A DNA stretch of 64,000 nt from an uncultured Bacteroidales bacterium (GTDB lineage: Bacteria; Bacteroidota; Bacteroidia; Bacteroidales; P3): contig ONCC01000010.1 of assembly GCA_900316235.1 (NCBI GenBank), forward strand, positions 16,872 through 80,871. Direction: 5' to 3'. Shown in pieces: positions 1 through 9,550 of this stretch (the first letter of the stretch is position 1; the number at the start of each line of letters is the position of its first letter). Both the position numbers and the translations under genes were made by a program. The notes beneath the pieces were generated by a model. The model searched no databases. It saw only the letters and a program-made list of their open reading frames with translations, and had not been told where the DNA came from.

Positions 1-1149
1 GGCGGCTCGATGGGCATCAACTTTGTCACGCAGGGATTGCTTGGCAAGGGTTGCAAAGTGAAGGTGCTGACGGTGGAGAGCGACAAGCACCCCGCCAAGG
101 TGGACGCCTCGATGGAGGAGTACCGCTCCCGCACGGCCTTCGAGTCGGTGTATGTCGACCTTGGGGTGAAGTTCCTCCCGGCCATGACGGCCATGTTGTG
201 CGGGCAATCGTATCATGTACAACGCTACATCAGCCAGGAGTTTGCTGCCAAACTGCGCGAGGTTCTCGAGGCTGAGGAGTTTGATATTGTGCATGTGGAG
301 AGCATCTTCATGACTCCCTATGTGCCGCTGATTCGGAAGTATTCCAACGCCAAGGTGGTGATGAGAGCCCACAATGTGGAGCACCTCATCTGGAAGCGTT
401 TGTCCCAGAGTTGCAGCAATCCCCTGAAGAAATGGTACTTCAAACACCTCTCGCTAACGCTCCGTGCCTACGAACTGGAGCATGTCAACGACTACGATGG
501 TGTGGTGTGTGTGTCTGGCGATGATGCCGAGTATTTCAGAAACAACGGTTGCCGTAAGCCGTTGGCAGTTATTCCGTTTGGCATCAAGATGGTGGCACCT
601 CCGCATGTGGAGGAGGAACCCGATTCGCTTTTTCATCTCGGCGCCATGGACTGGCTCCCCAACCAGGAGGGAGTCGACTGGATGCTGGAGGAGGTGTGGC
701 CCGTGGTTCATGCCGAGGTTCCCCGTGCAAAGCTCTACCTGGCGGGCCGTAAGATGCCCGAGCGGCTTATGGGGACGCAGATGGAGGGAGTCTCGGTCGT
801 GGGTGAAGTCCCCGATGCCGTGGAATTTATCGGCAGCAAGAAAATCAATGTGGTGCCTCTCCTTAGCGGCAGTGGCATCCGTGTTAAGATTATCGAGGCC
901 ATGTCGGTTGGCAAGACGGTCGTTACCACCACCGTGGGTGCCGAGGGCATCGACTATACTGATGGCGAGAACATCCTGATAGCGAATACGCCGAAGGAGT
1001 TTGCAATGCAGATCAAGCGCTGCCTGGACGACGACGATTTCTGCCGTCGTGTGGGTGAAGCGGCCAAGAGGCTGGTTGCCGACCACTATGAAGAAGGCAA
1101 GCTGGCTGAAAAACTACTGGATTTTTACAACGAAAGAATCAAGCTATGA
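1..1149 (+). CDS. Glycosyltransferase family 4 protein, 5' end outside window
   Basis: Retaining GT-B glycosyltransferase that transfers a sugar from a nucleotide donor, probably in surface polysaccharide or glycoprotein-glycan synthesis in the cytoplasm. The frame is open from base 1 and reads Gly-Gly-Ser before the first Met at base 10, which matches the N-terminal glycine-rich acceptor loop of GT4 enzymes, so the true start is upstream of the window. Visible family marks are an N-terminal half ending in MRAHNVEHLIW, the interdomain LGAMDWLPNQEGVDWM stretch, and the C-terminal donor-binding SGSGIRVKIIEAM-GKTVVTT segment. Its stop overlaps the next start in an ATGA. Acceptor and donor cannot be deduced. 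Confidence 0.85.
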   Translation, partial: GGSMGINFVTQGLLGKGCKVKVLTVESDKHPAKVDASMEEYRSRTAFESVYVDLGVKFLPAMTAMLCGQSYHVQRYISQEFAAKLREVLEAEEFDIVHVESIFMTPYVPLIRKYSNAKVVMRAHNVEHLIWKRLSQSCSNPLKKWYFKHLSLTLRAYELEHVNDYDGVVCVSGDDAEYFRNNGCRKPLAVIPFGIKMVAPPHVEEEPDSLFHLGAMDWLPNQEGVDWMLEEVWPVVHAEVPRAKLYLAGRKMPERLMGTQMEGVSVVGEVPDAVEFIGSKKINVVPLLSGSGIRVKIIEAMSVGKTVVTTTVGAEGIDYTDGENILIANTPKEFAMQIKRCLDDDDFCRRVGEAAKRLVADHYEEGKLAEKLLDFYNERIKL

Positions 1150-1676
1150 AAAGGATGAAAATAAAGAAAATTGTCATGGCAGTGGCTCTGTTGCTACTGT
1201 CGGCAACGGCGTCGGCCCAGCTGACCATCCCCGGAACCAATGTCACCTATCGCCTCAACAACGAGGACTGGCGCTACCTGCGCACCTTTGAGTTGCCCGA
1301 GGGTGGCGACATTTACCTCTATTGCTACACCGGCCATGTGCTGAGAGACCAGGAGGGTGACACGGTGTTGCCTTTCCTGCGCATTTATGTCAACAAGCAT
1401 TATCGCGGAGATCTTTATGAGCTGGTCTATGACCGCTATGAGAAACAACCCTATCAGGCTCTCAAGGAATTCTCCTCAGGCGATGGCTTGCCCGCCAAGG
1501 GAGGTATTGGTTACATTGGGGCCTACACCAATCCTGCTGACAAGAAGGACTACCAGTTCTACATGACCTATTTTGTGGACAAGGGCACCACCGTTGAGTT
1601 TCGCCTCGAGACCACCAGGGACACTTTTGAAGAAATGGATTTTGAATTTAAAGATATTTTGAGTTCGATAAGGTAG
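1146..1676 (+). CDS. Exported protein of unknown function, 176 aa
   Basis: The first 24 residues form a clear signal peptide (basic MKRMKIKK, hydrophobic VMAVALLLL, cleavage near ASAQ), so the protein is exported to the periplasm or beyond. The mature part is a small acidic and aromatic domain without a motif that I recognise. It overlaps the upstream glycosyltransferase by four bases and lies one base before the next gene, so the three genes look co-transcribed. No function is assigned. Confidence 0.75.
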   Translation: MKRMKIKKIVMAVALLLLSATASAQLTIPGTNVTYRLNNEDWRYLRTFELPEGGDIYLYCYTGHVLRDQEGDTVLPFLRIYVNKHYRGDLYELVYDRYEKQPYQALKEFSSGDGLPAKGGIGYIGAYTNPADKKDYQFYMTYFVDKGTTVEFRLETTRDTFEEMDFEFKDILSSIR

Positions 1677-1677
1677 C

Positions 1678-4443
1678 TTGACTGTGAGAAAACTGTTGTT
1701 GATATTGTCTTGTTGCTTGATGGCCTCGGTAGCGACGGCCCAGCCCCCTTTGGCGGATTCGCTAATCGACTACCAGACACGGTTCACCACGTTCAACAAA
1801 GCCTACGCCAAGTCGCCCAATGATGTGGCGGCACTCTATAACTTGGCGCAGTTCTATTTCGACAACTCCCACCCGATGCGCAACCTGCCGAAGGCCATGA
1901 AATTCATCCAGCGGGCAGAGACTTGTCATATCAAACTTATCGAGGATAACCAGACCGGTGAATTGGGCCGTCTGGTGCGCCTTGGAATTACAATTGCTAC
2001 TATTCGTCAGACCAAGCAGGCCATCTTCGACGCCGCCTACAACACTGTTGTGTTGCGCAACGACATGACGGGCGAGGAGATTGATTCCTACCTCGATGCC
2101 TTCGGCTTCAATATGGAGATGGTGCGCCTTCTCCACCAACGCCGCATCAACCAAGTCTATGAAGACTGCCTGAAGCAGGGCACTGCTGAGTCATATTACT
2201 ATTTTATGGAGGCCTATCCTGGCACCACTGAGTCGGAGCAGATGGAGGAACGCCTGTCCCGTCTGGCTCCCGGGCTTTTTGAGGGCGTGACCACAGAGGA
2301 ACAGGTCGATGCCATTGCTTCGCGTTTTCCCCAGAGCCCCTCGGTGCAGCGTGTTGCCGAGAAGCAGAAAAGCCGAATGGCTTATGCCACGGCCAGTAAG
2401 TGCAACACCATGGAGTCCTTCATGAATTTCCTGAAACGTTATCCCACCAGCGACGAGAGCCAGCAGGCCCGTGACCGCCTTGATAATCTCCTCGAGATGG
2501 CTTATGCCAAGTGCAAGACCGCTATGGACTATGCCGTTTTTGCCCATACCTATCCTGATGTCTCGTTGTCCGACAAGGCTCTGGAGGAGATGCACAAGCT
2601 TCTTGTCCAGAAACAGGATGTGGCTACTGCCAGCTATTATCTGGAACATTTCAAACTTGATGACGCCTATAACGACATCTTCAACCTCTACTACTCCTGG
2701 CATGCTGCCGAGGGTAATGGAGATCCCATCAAGCGCTTCAACAAGGAGTATCCCGACTATCCCTTCCGCCGTACCGTGGAGAATGACCTTGACTTGGCGA
2801 GAATCATCGACCGTATCAACCTCATGGGAGACTACCTTGAGGTGGAATTCGACCGCTATGCCGATTATGTGCGTCAACTGATGGGTAAGCGGATTGCTTT
2901 TGTCCCCCTGCAGCGTATGCTCCAGGGAATGATAACTTCTCGTAACTATCAGGCTGCCATCGAGCGTGTGAAGAAATTTGACCTCTGCTTCGAGACCGTC
3001 TCCAGCAAAGAGTATAAAGAACTACTGCAGGTGTTGTCGGCTCCCGTAACGGGACGTTGGCTCACCAAAGAATTTTCCGCTAACTATCATGTATTGAACC
3101 CTTGCGTCAATGAGTCCGATGGACGACTCTATTTCACCCGTGCCGGTGTCAGCCGTCGCATCTGCTATGCCGTCAAGGAGGGTGGCCAGTGGCATCTTGC
3201 CGGTGAGGTCTCCTTTGCTTCTCTTGCCAATGCCGAGGGACTTACTCTCTTTGGCTTCTATGCCGGTGGTACTCGTATGCTCCTTGGCTCGGATGGCAAT
3301 ATCATGATGGCAGAGAAGGACGGCGACAGTTGGCGTATCACCGACATTCCGCCCTATCCAGTCAATACCGACTATATAGAGACCGACGCTTACATGCTGC
3401 CTGACGGCAGTGGTCTCCTGCTGGCTTCCGACCGTCCCAACGGCTACAACCTGCAGCAGTCGGGTGCTTACTTCCATGGCGATACTGCTTTGGCTACTGA
3501 CATTTACTTTATTCCTTATATCAATGACGGCTGGGGAACCCCCATCAATCTGGGCATTACCATCAATACCCCCTATTGCGAGCGCAGCCCCATCTTGAGT
3601 CGTAACCTGAAGACTCTCTATTTCGTCAGCGACGGTCGTGGTGGCTTGGGCTACACTGATGTCTATGTGGCTACCCGTACCGATGTCCATGATTGGACTT
3701 CGTGGTCGAAGCCTCAGAATATAGGTAAAGAAATCAACTCCGGGTATACCGAGACGGGCCTCAGTTTTAGCCCTGACGAAAGACGTATCTTCCTCTCTGC
3801 CAATACTAATCTCGGAACCTTCGCTTGCTATAGTTTTCCCACTTCTCACGAAGTATCCAACTCCTATGAACCGTATACTCTCGACATACTTGGCATGGAA
3901 TCGGCTCTGTTGCGTGTGCGTGTGGCCGATTTCGCGTCGCAGTCGGTCGTTCAAGTGGTTGACTGCTCCGGAGTGAGCAATACTCTCACTATCAATGTCC
4001 ATAAAGACAAGACCTACGCTGTTTTGGGTGATGCTGGTCTTTACTTTGTGCCAGCTATTGTTATCGCTCCCCAGTCCCAGTCCAAGCAGCGTCTCATAGG
4101 CTATACATTTCCCGTATTGGTATCAATGGATAAGCCTGTGCCGTTGCCTTCTGTGGACTTCAATCAGGCAGGTAACGAGATATTGCCCGTGTCGGAGATG
4201 CAACTTGAACAACTGGCCCAATTCCTCAGACACAATCCGCAGGGCGTTGCGGAGTTCTGCATTGATGTGGCCGGCAGCGATGACAGGTTGTGCTACAAGC
4301 TCTCCCTTGAGCGTGGCAGGCTGATTCGAGACTTTATGAATGAACATGGCATCGACAACTCTCGCATAATAATCTCTGCCTATGGCAATGTCAACGTGAA
4401 ACGTCAGGGCAAATCCGGAGTGTCGGTACGCTTTAGAGAATAG
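1678..4443 (+). CDS. Large envelope protein: TPR-like N-terminus, PD40/WD40-like repeats, C-terminal OmpA-like domain
   Basis: Signal peptide of about 21 residues ending VATAQ, then helical TPR-like repeats up to about residue 440, a beta-propeller of PD40/WD40-like strands (YFTRAG near 480, LLLASDRPNGYN near 580, LYFVSDGRGGLGYTDVYVA near 645, SFSPDERRIFLSAN near 695), and an OmpA-like peptidoglycan-associating domain from about 834 to 921. The order TPR, propeller, OmpA resembles the T9SS accessory protein PorE, but this protein is longer and has not been matched to it. The start must be non-ATG: TTG at 1678 or GTG at 1684, one base after the upstream stop. Location is probably periplasmic, anchored to peptidoglycan. 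Confidence 0.75.
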   Translation: MTVRKLLLILSCCLMASVATAQPPLADSLIDYQTRFTTFNKAYAKSPNDVAALYNLAQFYFDNSHPMRNLPKAMKFIQRAETCHIKLIEDNQTGELGRLVRLGITIATIRQTKQAIFDAAYNTVVLRNDMTGEEIDSYLDAFGFNMEMVRLLHQRRINQVYEDCLKQGTAESYYYFMEAYPGTTESEQMEERLSRLAPGLFEGVTTEEQVDAIASRFPQSPSVQRVAEKQKSRMAYATASKCNTMESFMNFLKRYPTSDESQQARDRLDNLLEMAYAKCKTAMDYAVFAHTYPDVSLSDKALEEMHKLLVQKQDVATASYYLEHFKLDDAYNDIFNLYYSWHAAEGNGDPIKRFNKEYPDYPFRRTVENDLDLARIIDRINLMGDYLEVEFDRYADYVRQLMGKRIAFVPLQRMLQGMITSRNYQAAIERVKKFDLCFETVSSKEYKELLQVLSAPVTGRWLTKEFSANYHVLNPCVNESDGRLYFTRAGVSRRICYAVKEGGQWHLAGEVSFASLANAEGLTLFGFYAGGTRMLLGSDGNIMMAEKDGDSWRITDIPPYPVNTDYIETDAYMLPDGSGLLLASDRPNGYNLQQSGAYFHGDTALATDIYFIPYINDGWGTPINLGITINTPYCERSPILSRNLKTLYFVSDGRGGLGYTDVYVATRTDVHDWTSWSKPQNIGKEINSGYTETGLSFSPDERRIFLSANTNLGTFACYSFPTSHEVSNSYEPYTLDILGMESALLRVRVADFASQSVVQVVDCSGVSNTLTINVHKDKTYAVLGDAGLYFVPAIVIAPQSQSKQRLIGYTFPVLVSMDKPVPLPSVDFNQAGNEILPVSEMQLEQLAQFLRHNPQGVAEFCIDVAGSDDRLCYKLSLERGRLIRDFMNEHGIDNSRIIISAYGNVNVKRQGKSGVSVRFRE

Positions 4444-4467
4444 TAATAGCAATAAAACCTCAGCATT

Positions 4468-5277
4468 ATGGAACAACACCGTATTCTTATGGTCGACGGC
4501 CACGCGGTCCACTACCGCGACGAGGGTCGTAACAATGGTAAAGTATTGGTACTGCTTCATGGCTTTTTGCAAAACATTGATGTCTGGAGCTCCTATGTGC
4601 TTAGTTATATGCACGAACTACGTGTGATCACCATTGACCTCCCCGGTCATGGTCATACTGAGCCTTTCTGCGAGGTCCATTCGATGGACTTCATGGCGCG
4701 GATAGTCAAGCAGGTCCTGGAGGAGTCGGGTGTCGACCAATGTGTTATGGTGGGCCACTCCATGGGTGGCTATGTTGCTCTGGCTTTTGCCGAGAAATAC
4801 CCCTATACCCTTCGTGGTCTTGGACTCATCAACTCACATGCTCTTGCCGACAGCGAGCAGCATCACGCCAACCGTCAGGCGGTATGTGAGCAGGTGAAAG
4901 AAAACAGAGCCTCTTATATCGTTAACTTCGTTCCCACGCTTTTCGACGAAAGCAACCGAGCCGCCCTTTCGCAGGATATCAAGGATCTCAAGGAACAGTG
5001 TCTCGAGACCCGCGGTGAGTCCATTATTGCTGCCCAAAAGGGTATGATGGCACGCCCCTCCCGCATCGCTGTCCTTCAGCAGCTCGAGGTTCCGGTGCTC
5101 TTCATCTACGGCAAGAACGATAGCCGCATCCCGCTCGAGATTGCCATCTCGCAGGCCATGCTTCCCCACCACTCCGAGATTCTTCTGCTCGACCACGTGG
5201 GCCACATGGCATTCATGGAAGAGCGCGAATATGTGAAACCTCGCATCAAAAACTTTGTTGATACTTGCTATTACTAG
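4468..5277 (+). CDS. Alpha/beta hydrolase fold protein
   Basis: Cytosolic alpha/beta hydrolase of 269 residues without signal peptide. It shows the oxyanion HGF motif near residue 31, the nucleophile elbow GHSMGG with Ser98, an acidic residue in LFIYGKNDSRIP and the catalytic His in DHVGHMAFMEE near the C-terminus. Typical family size. The substrate is unknown; carboxylesterase or thioesterase-like activity is the usual role. It lies 24 bases after the OmpA-like gene, perhaps in the same transcription unit. Confidence 0.85.
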   Translation: MEQHRILMVDGHAVHYRDEGRNNGKVLVLLHGFLQNIDVWSSYVLSYMHELRVITIDLPGHGHTEPFCEVHSMDFMARIVKQVLEESGVDQCVMVGHSMGGYVALAFAEKYPYTLRGLGLINSHALADSEQHHANRQAVCEQVKENRASYIVNFVPTLFDESNRAALSQDIKDLKEQCLETRGESIIAAQKGMMARPSRIAVLQQLEVPVLFIYGKNDSRIPLEIAISQAMLPHHSEILLLDHVGHMAFMEEREYVKPRIKNFVDTCYY

Positions 5278-5372
5278 GATATCCCAACGTTCCCTTTGGA
5301 AATGGATAGGGATGTAGGGAAAAATATTTTGTTAAATTGTTAAATTTATTTTTCCAATTAAAAAAATAAGTG

Positions 5373-5380
5373 TACATTTG
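5373..5380 (+). promoter_or_regulatory. Promoter -7 element of gdhA
   Basis: TACATTTG fits the Bacteroidetes TAnnTTTG consensus and lies 45 bases before the gdhA start in an AT-rich stretch. Confidence 0.65.
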
Positions 5381-5425
5381 CTGAACTGAAAAACAATTAA
5401 AGTTTAACCTAATTTATTAAATATC

Positions 5426-6685
5426 ATGAAAGTAAACGAAATTATGGCCAACTTGGAGGCCAAACATCCCGGTGAAAACGAGTACTTGCAGGCTGTCCGC
5501 GAGGTTCTTGAAACCATTGAGGAAGAATACAACAAACACCCCGAGTTCGAGAAGAACAAAATCGTCGAGCGTATTGTTGAGCCCGACCGTATCTTCACCT
5601 TCCGCGTGACCTGGGTCAACGATAAGGGCGAGGTTTGCACCAACCTCGGCTATCGCGTGCAGTTCAATGCTGCCCTTGGCGCCTACAAGGGTGGTCTCCG
5701 TTTCCACAAGGCTGTGAACGTCTCCATGCTGAAATTCCTCGGCTTCGAGCAGATCTTCAAGAACAGCCTCACCATGCTGCCCCTCGGCGGTGGTAAGGGT
5801 GGTTCCGACTTCGACCCCGTTGGAAAGAGCGACGCTGAAATCATGCGTTTCTGCCAGGCCTTCATGTATGAGCTGTGGCGCAACATCGGTCCCGATCAGG
5901 ATAGCCCTGCCGGAGACGTGGGTGTCGGCGGCCGCGAAATTGGCTACATGTACGGCATGTACAAGAAACTCGCTCGCGAGCACAGCACTGGTGCTCTGAC
6001 CGGTAAGAGCTACGGCTGGGGTGGTTCCCTCATCCGTCCCGAGGCCACCGGCTTCGGCGCCATCTACTATGTGGAGCGCATGGTCAAGCAGCAGAAGGAC
6101 ACCATGAAGGGCAAGAAGATTGCTCTCTCCGGCTTCGGTAACGTTGCTTGGGGTGCCGCCACCAAGGCTGTTGAGCTGGGTGCCAAGGTTGTCGCCATCA
6201 GCGGTCCCGACGGTGTCTGCGAGATTCCCGACGGTATCAACAAGAAGATGATTGACTATATGCTCGACATGCGCGCCAGCAACCGCAACAAAGTTGAGGA
6301 TATGGCCAAGAAGTTCCCGAAACTCTGCAAATTCACCGCTGGTAAGAAGAGCTGGAGCGTGAAGTGCGACATCGCTATGCCCTGCGCCTTCCAGAACGAG
6401 CTCGACGAGAAGGATGCCAAGATGCTTCTCAAGAACGGCGTGAAGTATGTTGCCGAGGTTTCCAACATGGGTTGCCAGCCCGCCGCTATCGCCGCCATCC
6501 AGAAGGCCAAAGTGCCCTTCGGCCCTGGTAAGGCTGTCAACGCCGGTGGTGTTGCCACCTCTGGCCTCGAAATCTGCCAGAACGCTGAGCACCGCAACTG
6601 GACTGCCGAAGAGGTCGACAAGAACCTCCACACCATCATGAACAACATCTATGACATGTGCGTTGGGTATCGTCTAAATCTTTAG
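5426..6685 (+). CDS. gdhA: NADP-type glutamate dehydrogenase, C-terminally shortened
   Basis: Converts 2-oxoglutarate and ammonium to glutamate, the main ammonium-assimilation step in many Bacteroidales; cytosolic hexamer. Recognisable features are GYRVQFNAALGAYKGGLRFH (substrate binding), LPLGGGKGGSDFDP with the catalytic Lys, PAGDVGVGGREIGYMYG, the Rossmann segment ALSGFGNVAWGAA and NAGGVATSGLE with the conserved Ser. Length is 419 residues against about 444-450 for the family: after NNIYDMCVGY the usual last 25-30 residues (a helical segment ending in the VAKAM region) are missing and a terminator follows at once. It has its own promoter and terminator, so it is monocistronic. Confidence 0.93.
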   Translation: MKVNEIMANLEAKHPGENEYLQAVREVLETIEEEYNKHPEFEKNKIVERIVEPDRIFTFRVTWVNDKGEVCTNLGYRVQFNAALGAYKGGLRFHKAVNVSMLKFLGFEQIFKNSLTMLPLGGGKGGSDFDPVGKSDAEIMRFCQAFMYELWRNIGPDQDSPAGDVGVGGREIGYMYGMYKKLAREHSTGALTGKSYGWGGSLIRPEATGFGAIYYVERMVKQQKDTMKGKKIALSGFGNVAWGAATKAVELGAKVVAISGPDGVCEIPDGINKKMIDYMLDMRASNRNKVEDMAKKFPKLCKFTAGKKSWSVKCDIAMPCAFQNELDEKDAKMLLKNGVKYVAEVSNMGCQPAAIAAIQKAKVPFGPGKAVNAGGVATSGLEICQNAEHRNWTAEEVDKNLHTIMNNIYDMCVGYRLNL

Positions 6686-6700
6686 AGATATCTGCATAAA

Positions 6701-6735
6701 AAGAGGGCTGTCCCAACGGACGGCCTTCTTTTTTT
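6701..6735 (+). terminator. Rho-independent terminator of gdhA
   Basis: GC-rich hairpin with arms AGGGCTGTCC and GGACGGCCT around a CAAC loop, followed by a T run. Confidence 0.85.
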
Positions 6736-6802
6736 GTACAATAAAAACCCTGTTGGCACGTTATTTGATATAATAAATAATGAATAATATATAATAAAGT
6801 AT

Positions 6803-7528
6803 ATGCTGAATACAATCCTTTTGCAAGCGACCACTACCCCCCAGTCGGGTTCGACGCTTATGTGGGTGCTTTTCATCGCGCTGACTGTCATCTCCATGAT
6901 TGTGAGCAAGAATGTGGAGCGCAAGTTTAAGAAATATGCCACTATCCGCACCGAAGGTGGCCTGACGGGCCGCGAGGTGGCGGAGATGATGCTGCGCGAC
7001 CATGACATCACCAATGTGCAGGTGCAGATGGTCAAGGGTACGTTGACAGACCATTATAACCCCACCAACCGCACGCTCAATCTTAGCCCGGACGTCTATA
7101 ATGGCACCTCCGTCGCTGCCGCCGCTGTGGCTGCCCATGAGTGTGGCCATGCCGTCCAGCATGCCGTAAGTTATGGCCCCCTGAGTCTCCGCTCCGCATT
7201 GGTGCCCGTCGTCAACTTCACCGGTCGCTGGGTCTCGTGGGTGATTCTCGCCGGCCTGTTGCTCGTCAGGACCGCCCCCGCGCTCCTCCTGGTGGGTATC
7301 GCCCTGTTCGCCATGAGCACCCTCTTCTCGTTGGTCACGCTGCCCGTCGAGATCAATGCATCGGCCCGCGCCCTCAAGTGGATACAGCACCGTGATATTA
7401 CCTCCTCCGATACCCATCAGTATGCCGAGAGTGCCCTCCGCTCGGCAGCCTACACATACGTAATGGCTGCCATCACCTCGCTGGCCACGCTGGCCTATTA
7501 CCTGATGATTTACCTCGACCGCAAGTGA
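6803..7528 (+). CDS. YugP-like membrane zinc metallopeptidase
   Basis: Zn_peptidase_2 family (YugP-like, DUF2265). The protein of 241 residues starts with a transmembrane segment (about 19-34), has the zinc motif HECGH at residues 112-116, and then two or three further membrane helices between about 140 and 235. The family is a membrane-embedded putative protease with unknown substrate. The next gene overlaps its stop through a GTGA. Confidence 0.85.
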   Translation: MLNTILLQATTTPQSGSTLMWVLFIALTVISMIVSKNVERKFKKYATIRTEGGLTGREVAEMMLRDHDITNVQVQMVKGTLTDHYNPTNRTLNLSPDVYNGTSVAAAAVAAHECGHAVQHAVSYGPLSLRSALVPVVNFTGRWVSWVILAGLLLVRTAPALLLVGIALFAMSTLFSLVTLPVEINASARALKWIQHRDITSSDTHQYAESALRSAAYTYVMAAITSLATLAYYLMIYLDRK

Positions 7529-8907
7529 AACCTCTGAGAACGGTTGCGCCCACCCTGATGGTGGCTGCTGCGGCAGTGCTGTTTGCATTGGCCGTGATGG
7601 GATGCCACCGTCTGTTGCAGGACAATCGTGTCTACTGGCGTTTCAGCGGCTTCATCAAGACCTACGAGCATGTCGACAATGCCGACGGCTCTTGGGGTGT
7701 GCGCTGTGTGGCCGAGCCTTTCACCAGCCCCGAAAAGGGCAACCTACTCTCATGGGATGCAGCTCATTACGACGAAATCCGCCAGCATCTCTACGCCCCC
7801 GAGCGGTCATGGCAAGGCAACTTCGCCTTCTATCCGCTCTTCCCCTTGTTGTGGCGCCTGCTCTGTCTTTCTCCCTTGGGGATTTCCATCTTTAACTGGA
7901 TGCTCTACGCCATTGGCCTCGCCCTGATGGCCCTTGTCTTCGGCAACAGTCTGCCACGTTGGTCATGGATGCTCTTGTTCTGTGCACCCTTAGTGGTGAT
8001 ATGCATGATTCCCTACAGCGAGGCACTCTTCTTCCTCGGCATCGCTTTGGGCATGGTGGGCATTGTGCGCGAGCGCTATTGGCTCTATTTCGTCGGATTC
8101 CTGATAGCCGCCACCACAAGGGCTGCCGGAAACATCATGTTGGTGGCATGGATTATCGTAGATATTTTGACTGCTGTTAACGCCAAATCTTCGTTCAAGG
8201 ACTTCTGCATTAACGTGCTGCGGCATCTGGCACCCATTGTTATCGGTGTGTTTTTGGTGATGCTCTTCCAGCATCTTTGCGGTGCCGAGTATTGGTTTGA
8301 ATATGTGCTGGCACAGAAGGAGTGGGGCAAGGAACTTTCGTGGCCTACATGGCCGTTTACCGACTGGAGCGAGGAGAGCGAGAGCGTCACCAAACCACTC
8401 ATCTTTACGCTCTTTATACCCTCGCTGGTATGGTTGGCACTGCGTCTGTGGAATAGTCTCAAGGCGCCCAAGCCCATGGATAGCCGTGAGCGTCTGCGTC
8501 TGCTTTCGGTGCTTTTTTTCGTCGGCAATGTAATTTTGGCGCTCTTCACGCAGCACGGTTGCCTCTTCTCGCAGGCGCGCTTGCTCACCTGCACCCCGTT
8601 TTTCGCTTTCCTGCTGCTCGACTTCTCCTCCGCTGTCAAGCCCCGTCTCTGGCGTTGGGGAATGGTGGCAGCCCTGGCGGTGGCGCTGTACCTTTACATC
8701 ACCACGCTCTTCGAAATCTCCATGCTTTTCAAATTCTCCATGCTCGGCAGTTGGCTGGTATTCCTTCTGGCGGTGCTGGTGTTCTTTGGCGACGGTATGC
8801 GCCTATGGCTTCGCAATACATTGATTGTCATTGCTGTCGTTCTCAATATCTACTGGACAGCCTATCTCTTCAACTGTTTTCTCAACGACGGCTGGATATT
8901 CACCTGA
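7525..8907 (+). CDS. Polytopic GT-C glycosyltransferase, PIG-V/mannosyltransferase-like
   Basis: Integral membrane protein of 460 residues with about ten hydrophobic segments. WDAAHYDEIRQHLY (residues 77-90), FAFYPLFPLLWR and PYSEALFFLGIALGM are the conserved positions of the PIG-V family of lipid-linked-sugar mannosyltransferases, the WD..HY pair lying in the first large external loop. It therefore probably transfers a sugar from a polyprenyl-phosphate donor on the outer face of the inner membrane. GTG start in a GTGA overlap with the peptidase gene. Acceptor unknown. Confidence 0.75.
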   Translation: MKPLRTVAPTLMVAAAAVLFALAVMGCHRLLQDNRVYWRFSGFIKTYEHVDNADGSWGVRCVAEPFTSPEKGNLLSWDAAHYDEIRQHLYAPERSWQGNFAFYPLFPLLWRLLCLSPLGISIFNWMLYAIGLALMALVFGNSLPRWSWMLLFCAPLVVICMIPYSEALFFLGIALGMVGIVRERYWLYFVGFLIAATTRAAGNIMLVAWIIVDILTAVNAKSSFKDFCINVLRHLAPIVIGVFLVMLFQHLCGAEYWFEYVLAQKEWGKELSWPTWPFTDWSEESESVTKPLIFTLFIPSLVWLALRLWNSLKAPKPMDSRERLRLLSVLFFVGNVILALFTQHGCLFSQARLLTCTPFFAFLLLDFSSAVKPRLWRWGMVAALAVALYLYITTLFEISMLFKFSMLGSWLVFLLAVLVFFGDGMRLWLRNTLIVIAVVLNIYWTAYLFNCFLNDGWIFT

Positions 8908-8920
8908 AAACATTATTGAC

Positions 8921-9340
8921 ATGAAAAAAATAGCTATCATTAATGGTCCAAACCTTAACCTTACCGGCCGTCGCGAGCCCGAGGTTTATGGCACCACCAC
9001 CATGGAAGAGGTTATTGACGGTCTCCGCCAGATGTTCCCGGATGTGGAAATTGGTTATTACCAGAGTAATGTAGAAGGTGAGCTTATCGACCGCATCCAT
9101 CAGGTGGGTTTCACTTCCGATGGTCTCATCGTCAACCTTGGTGGTTACAGCCATACCTCCGTGGCCCTTCGCGATGCTCTCCTCGCTGTCCCGGCGCCTA
9201 AGGTCGAGGTCCACATCTCCAATATCTTCGCTCGCGAGGATTATCGTCACAAATCGCTCATTACCAGTGCTTGCCGTGGTATGGTCTGCGGTCTAGGCCT
9301 CCAGGGTTACGAGTTGGCGATAAGGGCACTCCTTGCATAA
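8921..9340 (+). CDS. aroQ: 3-dehydroquinate dehydratase, type II
   Basis: Third step of the shikimate pathway, dehydration of 3-dehydroquinate to 3-dehydroshikimate, by a cytosolic dodecamer. The start at 8921 gives MKKIAIINGPNLNLTGRREP, the canonical N-terminus with catalytic Arg and nearby Tyr (EVYG). Further motifs are GYSHTSVALRDA (usually GAYTHTS), EVHISN with the catalytic His, and the YRHKS Arg. Length 139 residues, normal for the family. An upstream in-frame ATG at 8825 lies inside the preceding gene and is rejected. Confidence 0.95.
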   Translation: MKKIAIINGPNLNLTGRREPEVYGTTTMEEVIDGLRQMFPDVEIGYYQSNVEGELIDRIHQVGFTSDGLIVNLGGYSHTSVALRDALLAVPAPKVEVHISNIFAREDYRHKSLITSACRGMVCGLGLQGYELAIRALLA

Positions 9341-9359
9341 AAAAAACCGACTTGTTAAT

Positions 9360-9390
9360 AATGTGCCGCCTTTTAGGGACTCGGCACATT
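9360..9390 (+). terminator. Probable terminator of aroQ
   Basis: Perfect 9-bp inverted repeat AATGTGCCG / CGGCACATT with a 13-base loop, followed by a T-rich stretch; no long T run. Confidence 0.5.
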
Positions 9391-9444
9391 GTAACTCTTT
9401 TAATAATAAAGATGCATTTTTTTGCATTTTATTTATAGTTTTTT

Positions 9445-9452
9445 TATCTTTG
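9445..9452 (+). promoter_or_regulatory. Promoter -7 element of the EF-hand membrane protein gene
   Basis: TATCTTTG in an AT-rich intergenic stretch, 99 bases before the start at 9551; fits the Bacteroidetes consensus. Confidence 0.6.
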
Positions 9453-9550
9453 CAAATGTACTATTTCAATTGGAATGGTAAGGAAGTTGTTGTGAGAGTG
9501 TTTGTTGTAGAGGTTAAATGGTCTGAAACGAATCAAAAAACAAGATAGTT

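Noticed and set aside
5281..5340. Possible terminator or 9-bp array after the alpha/beta hydrolase
   Set aside because: Only a weak TTCC/GGAA hairpin and no regular period could be seen.
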